From Salminus brasiliensis (lineage: Eukaryota > Chordata > Actinopteri > Characiformes > Bryconidae), in the NCBI RefSeq assembly GCF_030463535.1, contig NC_132899.1, positions 16,153,490 to 16,217,489 on the forward strand: DNA of 64,000 nucleotides. Reading direction: 5' to 3'. Positions 22,366 to 35,478 of this stretch are shown here, one piece after another (position 1 is the first letter of the stretch; every line of letters begins with the position of its first letter). A program made the position numbers and the translations under genes. A model generated the notes under the pieces. That model was given only the letters and a program-made list of their open reading frames with translations, searched no databases and was not told the origin of the DNA.

Positions 22366-25349
22366 CTAAGCACAGGACATGATGACATGATTACATGTAC
22401 TGTATTGCATTCAGACAAGCATTATCATGGTTTGCTCAACTTCAAAACTGTTGCTTCTATAAATATGCTTCTATTTTGAAATTCTTTGTCCGTTAATAGA
22501 AAGTATACTTATATAAGCAGAGAGAGGTTTATTGGTCAGACCTGTCTGGGACAGGAGCAAGAAAGTATTTATAAGTGAGTATTTCTGTGCAATTTAACAT
22601 GGAGCAACGGCAGAGATGGCTTTTGCTCACAGCTGTAGTGATAATCTGGGTAATATACCAGGTTAGACTATAGGAACATGCAGAGTACACTTAATGGTTG
22701 TATTGGGTCAAGGTCTTATCACAAACAAACCGCTGCAGAGTTTGTTTAGGACCAGCCCAAGGCCACCACTTCTCAAGTAATCTTGGTGAGGTTGTTTTGG
22801 TCTGCATCAAAGTGTGAAAAATCTTACCAAGGCTGAAAACGAATCAGGGTCTGATTTAACTGGACTAAAAAGTACAGGTGTAAAGACTATTGGACCCCAA
22901 TGTATTTCTTAAAGAAGGGTATGACTTAATTTGTTAAGAATAGATTGATCAGATTAGCCTTCAGACTGACCTCCTGCAGCTCTGGGTTCCTCCTCCTCCT
23001 CTTTCTTCTGGTGAATCTCTTTGTGTTGCTCCTCGATGACAGCCAAGAGCTTCTCCTGCTGGTCCAGCAGCCTCTTCTGCTGCTCTTGTTGCTCTTTTAT
23101 CACCTGCAGCAGCACGGCGTGGTCAAGCACCCCCTCTGTAGAAAGAGACATTTATTATGGCTCAAGCATCAGGGTGCAACATTGACAGAAACGTTGACAG
23201 CAGATTGGAGTTGATTCATTGTTTAAAATGTATTATTGTTTGTTTTGCTTGTTTGTTTGTTTGTTGTTTACATGGCATTACAGTGACTGTCCATGACAGT
23301 CAGAGTAAATCAACTCACCTTTCAACAGTGCCAGGATTTACAGATTTACACAAGAATAAGTTTGAGAATAATGTACTTATGTTAAATATTCTGTCAAAGT
23401 ATGATCATTTAGGGACTCTACTATGATTTGGGGGGGGGGGGTTCACGTCTGTAGCTACAGTACCCTACATGTACACAGGAAAAACTACACAAGAAAGAAA
23501 AAGTGGAGTGTTAATAACAGCAGGGGTCTAAGGTAGTTCACTACTGTCAGCCAGAACATAACAGCATGTTAGAAATCAAAGGAAAGAGACAGAACGGCAA
23601 ACTAGAGAGAAAAGAAAGACTCATACCTGCAACAATCTTTTTAATCACTGTGGCAGAAGTCCATGGTGCAACAGAGCAGTGGGGCAAAAGACAGGCAGAG
23701 AGAGAGAGAGAGACAGAGAAAGAGAAAGGGAGAGAGAAACAGACAGAGCAAAGAGTGCCTTAAAAGTACTTTAATAAAAACCAAGCCAAGCAGGAGAAAC
23801 AAAAATAAGATGCACTGTATTTTTGCATGATATTTCATCATGATAAACCAAAAGCTGTGATGCATGGTCAGAGTGGAGGGACTTCAGAAAAACACCATCT
23901 CTCATTTGGGGCAAGAGAAGCAGAAAAGAAAATGAGGAAAAAATGGTGCAAAGGCCTGCTTGGACTACCACATTAAAGAGAGCGAGATATCCCTAGAGTG
24001 AATTTAACTTAAAAACAAACAGATATATATACCAATCAGCCATAACACCTAATACTGAGGTAGGTCCCCCTTTGTGCTGCCACAACAGATCAAAGCATTT
24101 TGGTCATGGACTCCACAAGACCTTTGAAGGTGTGCGGTGGTATCTGGCACAAACACATTAGCAGCAGACCCTGCAAGTCCTTTAAGTTGTGAGGTGGGGC
24201 CTTCATGGATCACATCAATGAGCCTTGGGTACCCAGAACCCTGTCAGCAGTTCACTGGTTGTCTTTTCTTGGATAGATGGCATTTGTTCACAGCTGTAGT
24301 GATAATCTGGGAAATATACCAGGTTAACACCTGCCTATCGAGGTCTCATCACAAACAAACCACTCCAGAGTTCGTTTAGGACCAGACCAAGAGCACCTTT
24401 TCTCAATTAATCTTGGTTCTGACGTTTTGGTCTGCATCCAAGTGTGGCACATCATACCAAGGCTGAAAACGAATCAGGGTCTGATTTAACTGGACTAAAA
24501 AAGTCACTTTTGGTAAGTACTGAACACTTCATATTGGGAACACCCTACAATACCTGCCAGATGTTTTGGAGATGTTCTGTTCTGAGACCCAGTTGTCTAG
24601 CAATCACAATTTGGCTCGTTTCAACATTGCTTAGATTCTTACGCTTGCCCATTTATCCGGCTTTTAACACATCACCTTCTAGAACTGACTGTTTATTCCG
24701 GCCCAATGTATCCACCCCATGACAGATGCCACTGAAGATGAAAATGCCACTGAAAATAATCAATGGTTTTCCCTTCACCTGTCAGTGGTGCTAATGTAAG
24801 GCCTGATTGGTGTCTATACCCAATTGCATTCAAGCTCACACGTATATACAGACATTCCACTCAGTAACTTGAGCCTGACCCCTGATACTGAACTCTTCTA
24901 TAAGGGTCTGAGAAAAAGGACATTCAAAATCAGTGTAAGGACAAAGGAGTTCCACTTGGTCTGCTCCTCTTCTTAGGTCTAAAACAGGGAGCTGGCCTCC
25001 CCTCATAGAAAGGATGGTGGACAAAGAAAAGCAAGCATGCCCTCAACAGAACTTAAACATAAATTAGCTCCATATTAACATACAACAATAATTCATTATA
25101 CATTCACTCATACAGTCTTACTCTGAGCACACACAATCATAAAATGGGAGTTAGCTGAAACGTTAGCGCTGTGTCTATCTTAAGACTTTAACAGAATGTC
25201 TTAGGGCAAAACACAGACACATGCCTCTTATTTCATTCTCTGCATCACAAAGGGCTCTTTCTCGAAGGCTCTGGCACACATTTTCTTGTATGTGAGCAAG
25301 ATCATGTGAGCATGGGCAAATATGACACATTCAGTCTCACACTCAATAA

Positions 25350-25431
<82 letters not shown>

Positions 25432-28400
25432 GACTCTGATAAACATAAATTTAGGCGCATAGAGGGACAGGCTTTGGTTGGTAGCATAAGAACTGAATGC
25501 TACTGCAGTCAATGTTAATGAGAATAGATTCAATGAGAATAGATTCTATGAGATCAGATACTTCCGGATTAGGCCTTAGGTTTGAACACACTTGCATATA
25601 AAAATAGCAATAATGCTAGCTCGCTATCTCACGCTAGTTTTCACAGCCTGACTCACATTTGATTATGTGAGTCAGGCCATGTCTCTGCAAGTTTACTAAA
25701 CTTCTCAGCTGAATTACAAAAACACTTACCCTCCATCTTGTCTCCATCTCCCTCCTTGGGCTCTTTCCCATCCTGGCTCTTATCCTCTTTATGCTCTTGA
25801 ACAGGCGCCCCGTCATGCTCCTTAGCCTCAGGGGCCACTGCTTCAGGCTCTGTACAGTGAATCAATGAATGAGGTCAAGAAACCTAAGGCTGATTGATGC
25901 TTCTGTGTGGAATCAGTGCAGTGTCTATGCTGTAGCCTGTGAAAGTGGCCTACGAAGTTGGGAGCATTTGTACTTGTGCATTGCTGCACTGCAGTTCCAC
26001 CGCCAAAACGCTAGTCTGGCAATGAGTGTATTACAAACAATGGTGGTGAAACTGGACAGATTATGTTGGAGCAAATAGCTTTTTCGGTCACTAATAGACA
26101 TGGACGAGAAAATGCAGATAAATGGTTCAGTTGGTCGGCATCTGAAACCATTTTTCTCACATCAGTGTACACACAATATACAATCCATGTTCGTCCAACT
26201 GAATCTAAAAATGGCAGCAAACAGTTGTTGCAATCTGCGTAGCTCTGGCGCGTAGCTGCATTTTTGGGGAGGAGCACGTCAAGCTACAGTGTAGGGTATA
26301 TGTCTATCCGTAGGCTACGGACTAGATTCGACAGATAAAATCTACGGACTAGATTTTAGCATAAATCGGCCTTTGCGATCACAAGTCCTTGCTCAGAACA
26401 ACTTTATATGCCTTGGTGGTCAAAAATACTCACTGTTTCCGTCTTCATGCTCAACTGCTTTGTTATTGTTCTCTGCTGATTTCTTATCGACAGCTACTTC
26501 TTTCTCAGCCTGCTGATCCTTCACTAAAGATTGCTCTTCCAAGTCTTTCCGCACCACTACCACAGGCTCTGCAGGCTTCTGCTCTTCTTCCTTCTTCTGA
26601 GCTTCAACACCCATGTCCTGGGCCAAATGGTCTTCTACACTTTTTTGCTTCTTAGGCACCACTTCTGGCTTCTCCACCTCTTTTGGCACCTCTGGAACCT
26701 GTGCTGCTGCCTGCTGGTCCAGCTCTTTCTGTTCCTTTATGGCAGGCTGGTTTTGTTCTTCATCAATCTCCTGCTGGTTCTTGCGCACCTCTATCTTTAC
26801 CTCATCGTGAGGGATAGGCGGCTCATGGCGATGGGCCTCTATATCAGGCACTGCAACTTCTGCAAGGGATACACATCTTTTAGTTACTGCACATCTTCAT
26901 TTGATTCATGTTTTACTTCATGCACATATGAACATGGTTCTAGTAAAATTCCTGAAATAATGAAAATACGAAGTGATAAGTCATGCTCTTGCTATGATGC
27001 AATGCATGTCAAACGACCTGAAAGATGTGAAGTAAGTCATTTGTTTATGCTGTATTACCTGCCCCAGGACGGTCAAGTTGTACTTCTTCTTTGTTCTTCC
27101 TATCAGGCTCTTCTATGGGCCCTTTTATCTGAGGTGGCTCAGCTGGGTCCTTTTCCTTTTGGCCCAAAACCTTCTCTACAGGTGGGACCATATCCACAAC
27201 AGGGTCTAGTCTTTCTGCTGGCACTGGGACCACTGGGGTTTCCTCTGCTGAATAGAAAGAGCAGAGTCATTAATGCTCCAACAAGCCCTATAGCTTGTTC
27301 CTTTCCCCACTATTTCAAGGCATTACAATGGATATTATGTGCAGCATATAAAGAAATGCTGGGGGTCATGTATAAGCCACTATATCGGTTTGTCTTAGTG
27401 AAAAGAGTGAGAGTAAAGTGAGTGAGTAGCATTCACACAACACTGATCAGCAGAGGGCAGCAGAGTATGAGTGACCACACAGCAGCACAGGCACTGCATT
27501 TGGAATTCTAGCGGAGATAAGAGATAGATGGATGCATAGTGCTTTCCATATAACCTTGCCTTTTGTCCTGAGCAAAATAGCCTTTGAATATTTACACTAT
27601 CCGCACCTACCTTTATTCTGGGGCTGTAGTTTCTTTCACAGCATCACACCAGACATGTAAAGCCCCATTCAATTCAATGTGATTCATATTTATCACATCT
27701 TCAAACAGTGTCTCGACATAGATTTGTGTAAAAACAAATGTGCTATGTGATAAACATCCATTATTAATGCGGTTTAACAATTTAATTATACTGCGTAATT
27801 ACATGACTTGTGCACACATACATCCCAGTAAGTCAGCCTGTAAAATTTAAATAAAATAAAAACATGGATGTGGAATCTAAACATGTCAAGTTTACTTTAA
27901 TTAATCACTTGTACAATAAGTTGTATTCCTGCTTCTAAAATTAAACAAAGGTTGAACCCAGTGTCAAGACAATCCAGCCTTCCAAAGGAATCTACCTCAT
28001 AAACCATGGCCTCAGGAGACAATAAAACGGAAAACACGAGCAAGAACACGAGACAGTGAAACGCAAAGCATGGGTTTGTGCAGTTCTGTGCCTGCAGTCG
28101 CACACCTCCACTTGGCTGCAGGCTTTTCTACTCACTCCCCCATTCACACTCACTCACTCACGCACTCATTCCCCGAGTCCTGCGTTTCCGCACAGCTGCC
28201 CTCACCAGCACGCCGTAAACAGGAAACAGGTGTGGAAGTGGGTGTCCGTTCAGTGATAAATGCCAGTGTCAGTCAGGGGAACGGGAGGGGGTGTGGTGAG
28301 AGAGAGAGAGAGAGAGACAGACACAGAGACAGAAAGGGAGATAGAGAGGGTGGGAGTGTAAGAGGCAGAGAAAAGCAAGAGCAAAGAAAAGAAGTGTTGG

Positions 28401-31400
28401 GACATAAAGCTGTCTGAACTGCCCTTGTGCACTTTTTTTTTTTTATGATCCTCGTCCCTTTATACAGTAGGGGGAATTTGAGTCCCACCGTCATTTCCTT
28501 TGCCCTCTTCTGTATTTGGACGCCCTCCCGTCCTCCTCCCCTGACTGGAGCTAGAACGGGAAAACGCCAGCGGCCGTCTCGCTGCTGCTGTGGGACGGCG
28601 CGCGCTCAGGTTTGAAGGGCATCATTCAGGTCACAGCGCCACTGAAAGGCCTACTTCTGTTTGTCCTGCCCTCTCTACACTCCATGTTCTTTTTCTTGCT
28701 CTCCGTTTCTCTCTGACTCTACATTTGTCCCATTACTCTCCTTTCTTTCTCTCGCTCTCGCGCTCTCTATGGGACAGACGTACCAAGGTGTTTGGGCAGG
28801 TCTGGCACAGCAAAGCCAGGCTGTTTGTCGTTCGGTTTTGGCACAGCAGCAGGTGGGCCTGGTTGAGCCGGCTCACTGGAGGAGATGGACAGAGTGGTGA
28901 AGGTGCTCAAGAGCAGAATCCCAAGGCCGACCCACAAAACCAGCTAGAAAGAGAGGCGGGAAAAACAAGAAAGAAAAAAACAAAAAACAAAAGCTGATAA
29001 ACATAAAATGTTTCAAATAAGCATTTTAGATTTATGGCAACTGTGTCATTTACTACTAAATACTATCAGATACAGGCTCAGTACAGGCCAACCATATTCA
29101 TTATTCATACTGACTAGCAGCATTTTGAACGGAGGTGAAATCTATTAAAATAGGTTTTGCCCAGCCCGGTGTCCCCTGGCTCTGTAGGCATTCTTTCGGC
29201 ACCAGTGGCATAAGATGCTTCAGGCCACTTGGCATGAAAAAGGGGCACTATCCTGGCAGGGGGGCATTAGTCTCTCATGCCAACCCAAACATCTGCTGTG
29301 GCCATTATGGAGGGAGGGGGAGGAAAAAACCCAAAACAATTGCCAATTCTCTTTTGTGCATTTCCCAAATTAGGAGTACCACCCTTTTGGGCAGACTCCA
29401 CTGGCTGGGCAAAGACATTGGGCATTTGCAGAGGCATAGAGAGTGGCCATCAGCCTGTAACGGCCATTGCACAGTGTTATCGTGTCGGCATGGCTGCCCT
29501 GAATAGCGATAAATGCCATAGTGCTGCCTGCTCAGTGACCACTCCCAGTGTAATACATGGACAAGGGATAAAATCGGAGGGATAACACTGGCAAAAATTA
29601 TGCCATTTATTTAAAATACACTATGATGAACTTCATAGTGCTTCTCTGGTAAGAGTTATGAGTAATTAACGATAAATATGTAGGCAAGAACAGAACAAGA
29701 CATTGCAAAAATCACTGCAAAAGTCAGACCCTCAGTACCATCCATGCACACAAAGTCAACACTGTGGGCACCTCTAAGCTAATGAGAATCTACATTAAAA
29801 AGAGGTGGAGTAAAATAGTGAACACAAAAACACGGCTGCTGTGTAAATGCATTTTTTCACACTTGCGCACTTACGGTCTCATCATTCCAGCAGCAGAGAT
29901 CATGCAGAGACATTAAACATTCTCATTTTATATGCTGCTCCTGCCTCAGTGAGCCCGATACAGCAGTACGCAAGCCCTGTGAATTCGCTCTGTGCTAAAA
30001 GACCACACTGCCTAGCTCCATCAATTCCTAAGGAGCAGTTGCAGGAGATGGTGATGCTCTGATGCTTTTGGTTTCAATCAAGGCTGTGCTGATTGATTAC
30101 AGTATAAATGAGGCTATTAGACCAAGTGAAATGAACATACAGTGGTAATTGCCCACAGGTATCTACAGAGAGATGAATGCTTGGGCATAGCTGTGCTTAT
30201 TTGGAGGGCTATGATTTGGCAAGATACCGGGGATACAATAATTATTACCATGCAGAGGTTTATGATTTCATGTATTGTGACACTGCAGTACTGTAAGCAT
30301 CGCAAAAAAAAGGGAAGGTTATTTTTGTTATGCAATCAGAACAGGGGGCACTAAAGAGAGCAGCACTAATATGTAGCAGTTAGGGTTTAAATACAAAATT
30401 ACCCACTTTCTGCCATGAAAATCTGTTCTTGAGCATCGATACAGTATTGCAAAACACAATATTGTGCTACTCAAGGGTATCAATGTTCAATGTACTTATT
30501 TGTGTGCAGTACCTGAGCTGTTAGGCCATTCTTCATGATTTTCCGGTAGATGAGAGCAGGACAGATAAAACAGATCAGACTGCCCATAGTGGCTCCTGTC
30601 AGACCAAGGATAGTCTCCACTGGAAGACACATACAAACAAAATTTGTATTACGCATCATATTAGACAAGATGACATGGTAGACTGTTCAAGAAATCCTGG
30701 AAAATGAAACTCGCTGAAAATCGTGGGAGTCCCATATGTGGAAAAACGTCTAATCTAATTTCCTGATTCACAGTACCACACTTTCATTGCTTTCTCCACA
30801 AACCTCTTGCCATCTATTCTCCATGCTGCCCTCACACTGCCGGGCTGGGCACAGGGCCCATGGAGCATCTTTCATCCTAAGAGCAGCCATATTGTTTCAC
30901 TCAAATTTATGCCCCGCAGTGTCTGTTTCCCTATGGCTGGATTTGTGGCCATGAGGACACTGGCGGGCAGTGGAGCCATCATGTAGGACAGAGCTATGCC
31001 TCCCCTTTCAATCCCCTTTGTGTGTCTCACCCTCTCCCACTCTATTAGCCTAATTGGGTCCACAGAGCCAAGCAGAACCCATGCCAACAATAGCCAATCT
31101 CTACAAAGTATGAATAAAACATAGACCATCTTCGGCCTAAAAATGCACGTCTTTATTATCCTGCTTTACTGATAATGAATGAACACTGCAGAGAGGGGTG
31201 GAGATGGCGTGATAGTGTGTCTGATGGAGAGGTAGTTTAACAAATGGAATACAGCGGAGTGTGACGTCAGTGTAAGTGACAGTGCTGTTAAGGTCAAATG
31301 GAGTAAACGGAGTAAATGGAGACAGTAGGGTGAATTAGCCTAGCGTGGGACATGATTGTACTGGGGTGCCTGTTTGAAGATAGCTCCACCCTAAACTAAG

Positions 31401-34400
31401 ATTGGACATTTAAGAAGCCATGTGATGCTGATCACAGGTCATCACAGCTTATGTTAATCCATAGTTTTAATGACTTATTTATTTGAGGAAGACACTAAAA
31501 TTAACCTTAGGTATCCCACATTACAGCAATTTCAAGCACACAGACAAAGCACATAGGCACATACTTACCATTCGGGATAAGAATACCCCCTAACATAGTG
31601 CCAAAGACAATGCATAGAGTAATGCTCTTGAAGCGAAGGGGGGGCATATACCCACCAGCAGCAAACGTGCCATCCTTCTGCTGAAAAACAGCAACAAGAG
31701 ACGAAGGATGAAACACCAATGCATGGATTAGCAAAGTTCCAAAGAATTACACAAAAGGTTTGACAAGTATTTCACAGACACGCAGTGAAACACTGATGTA
31801 AAGTGTACATTAGGATTATCTAGAGTGACCTGCTTAAAAGTAACATTTTTCTTAACTGGGCGAACCCCATCAGCATGTGTGTGTGGCAGCATGTGTCTTT
31901 GCACTGCCATCCAAGCTGATTCAGCACAGCAGCAGGAAGACTGAGAGCCAGTGTCTCGGCAGCTTTATGGAGGAGCTTTCTCCTCCCTCATCATCAATCC
32001 CACGCTTTTATTTCCCTCCTGAATCTGTCTGCTATGTAGTGGCTGTCTAACAGCTTATAGCACTGCCTCGAGCCTGGCTAGCCATGGGCTGTCTGGAGCC
32101 ACGCTGCTGCCTCAGACTAGCTTAGTCTGTAACTGGACACTGGACTTGGTGAGATCCTCTGAGAAGTTATGAAGCAGAAGAGGTGATCAAGCACTGAGAG
32201 ACAAACGAACTGGTACTGTCTCTAAAGCTTTAAGAAACAGGGCAAAGATTCAGAAAGCTAAAAGGATCTGCTTTTCCAAAAGCTTTAGACACCACAGTAA
32301 GAGGATATAGTGATGGTACAGAGCTGCAAATAATGGTTATTTCTAGAATCGATTCATATATTGACTATGGTTTGATTTATTGAACCATAATGTATGCTGC
32401 AGCTTCCTCCCACTGTGCCCTCCACCACCACAGTATCGCTAGCTTTCAAAGATTCTAATGAGGCAACAAAACAATGCTATAAATGATTATTATATTGCCC
32501 TCAACACTTCCTGTAGTGCATTGCAGTACCTGGGAATGGCTGCGTGCAAGAAGATGTCCCAATATTCTTATCTTATAATGATATCGATATATTAAGTACT
32601 GGACGGCAGTGATGCCAATCTAGGGGTGGGCAATATTACAAGATTTTATTAAATCATGATCAATTGTGTTATTGTGATATACTTAATAAAGCACAGTGTA
32701 TCATTAATATCAAATACTGACCAACTGCTCGTTTCATTACAGAGTGTTTATGCTGTATAATTGGAAGTAGTAGGAAAAAAAGAAAGAAGAAAAATCACTG
32801 CGCTTAGTCTGGGAGGTTTTGGATAGCAGTTTTTATCTGCAACTACTGGGGAATTTTGTCTGCTTGACAAAATATTTATATAAATATTTATTTATATATG
32901 TCATGATGTTCAAACTTCTCAAGCATTACTGAGAGCTTCTTGACGATAAGCACCACCCTGCCTTTTGGAAGTTTTAGAGAAGCTTCATGAAAATGAATAA
33001 ATAAGAGAAGTCCATCATTTTGCTGTGTTTTGATCTGCTACCACAGTTTATGAGAATTCCATTGCTGAGAAGTCAGCGGAGATGGTACATGAGTCACTAA
33101 ATACGTTAACACACAAACCCCAACCTAAAGACACTATTCACTTGGAAGCTTTTAAAAAACAGGCTGCACCAGCAGCAAAAAATCTAGGTGGTGGGAGTCA
33201 ATGATGAGGCCCAGTCTCACCTGCTGCTCAAACAGCATGGTGTTGATAGCCTGTCTGCAGGGCAAGATCATCATAGGGAAGCCGACTGCCACAGACATCA
33301 TGAAGCCCACTCGGATCATCTCAGTCACCAGGTTAGAGGGGAAATTCATCAGCACGTTTCCAGCTATGGTGTCTGTGAAACTCACATAGCCAAAGAATCC
33401 CACCTGTGAGAGAGGAAGAAAAGTTAAAGCAGAAATGGAAACAAAGGGGATAAGACAATGCAGGATTAAAAAAAAAAAAAAAAAGCCACCACACTTCTGA
33501 CTAATTTTTTTGATATCTACTTGCTGGACTGCAGATTGATTTATTTATTATTTATGGTGGCCTTGGTGAGAAACCACAAAAGATACAACGCGACAACACA
33601 AGCTTGAGCTTGCTATGCCTCAGTGATGAGCTCAACCTCTCCAGATGGCACAATGATGGTGTTTATTTGACTAAAAAGATTCAGAGTTATGTAAGAAACA
33701 CCCTCCCCACACAGTTCTTTGATCCCATTGGCCTCTGCATCCCCACAGTAAAGAGAAAAAGCAGCAGGACCCTCCCTCCATGAATCGGCCTTGATCTATC
33801 AACAGAAGCAAATGGAGGGATCCTCAACACCAGACAGAAGTCCTTGAGAGCGCCACAAAGCTCCTTTGCTACCCTGTTCACAGCCCCTCCCTTTTCTCTG
33901 CATTTGTTCAGGGAAAGAAAGCATGGGGCTATAAAATACAAAAATGCTAAAGTGGGAATGCAGGAACAGCTAAAAAACATGAAAACATGATTACTTCTCA
34001 AGGTAATGTTTGTACTCTGGTGTTCAGAAAAGAGAAATGGAACAAAGAACAATCTGGTAGCTTCTTAAAAAGCATTCCACACACAGCTCTACTGAAAATA
34101 TTTTATGGAGGGTGGCGTCTGAGACCGATAAAGTGGGTTGATGTTTATGGGGAGGGAGACAGTGCCATTTAAACCTAACCACTCATCCTACCTCTACCTC
34201 TTTGTTTACACTGGGGGAAACAGGCAAGGAGCTTCAGTGTATCAGTGTGCACTATGGAACTGCCACAGTGAGCCAGAAAAGCCTAATCACCTGCGGGACT
34301 AGATGGAAATCACAGGACACAAGAGGTGAACGCAAGCCTGCACCTTCTTTCTCTCTCTCGAGCCTCTGTTCCTTTCCTTAACTCAAGCAACAGAATGGAC

Positions 34401-35365
34401 AGGGAACCCACAAAACCTACATATTTGTCGATTTGTGTCAATAAATTTAGATGTTTTAGAAAACTTTAGAAAAATGTTTTGGAATTAAATACTTTTTAAA
34501 CCGACTTCCATTAAAAGTTAAGATGATTTTGTTCTCCTGCAGCAAGGTGCATATTCAGTTCAGCTCCCAATATAAATCCAGATAACCCAGCTATTTAAAC
34601 ATGCAATCAATCAGTCTAGTCAACCCAATTTAGTGCCATAACAAGATAATACTCGTTTACATCATTTACAGACTAATATAGAAATCATTCTGATGCAAGC
34701 TGCACCCATTCAAAATCGCTGATCACAACAAATAAAATGTATCATTTGAAATACATACAAAAATATGGTGACACCTGCTCATTCATCATTTAATCCGAAA
34801 TGTTGGAGTACTGGTCTGTACTGGCCAAGGCTTTCTATTAGATTATTTCTATTAGCATTACTAAAGATTTGACTGCATTCAGCAACAAGATCGTAAGGGA
34901 GGCCAGGATGGTGGATGATTACCATCTCACCTCATTCCATAAGTATTTATTGGGAGCACCATCATTTTCACTGAACCTGGTTTTAGGCATGGTGCCAATG
35001 GGCTAATGTTAATCTTCTCCAGAGAGTCCTACTCTATTGGCAGTACTTCTCTACGAGGACTAGAAAAGCTGAGTGTGCGTGCGTTTGCGCATGCATGTCA
35101 ACAATGGGTGCAACTTAAACTAGCTGCTTACATTCATTAGAAGGGGTGTCCACAAACAATTACAAACATTTAGTGCAGAAGGAATGGTCTCTCCCTCAGT
35201 TATTCGCTCTCACGCACACCCAAACATACTTACAGTGATGTAAAAGGTGGTGACAACATTGAGAGAAGAGGTGAAGATGGTGCTCATTCTCTTGACTGAG
35301 GGCTCATCCAGGCTGTCATATGTTGGCAGCACCTGCCTATAAAACAGAGGAGCTTTTATACTGTA

Positions 35366-35410
<45 letters not shown>

Positions 35411-35424
35411 CCCCCCTTTCCTCA

Positions 35425-35478
<54 letters not shown>

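Larger units (their letters stand above)
24027..24817. mobile_element. Degraded Tc1-like transposon with an insertion
   Basis: The ends TATACCAATCAGCCATAACA and its approximate inverse near 24795-24817 (GGCCTGATTGGTGTCTA) form terminal inverted repeats beside TA. The inside keeps two pieces of a Tc1 transposase on the minus strand, with the catalytic middle deleted. A U1 repeat sits inside at 24275-24503. It lies in a SLC38A10 intron. Confidence 0.75.

Noticed and set aside
26531..27421. Long plus-strand frame of nearly 300 codons
   Set aside because: It is antisense to two SLC38A10 tail exons and arises from their biased codon content.
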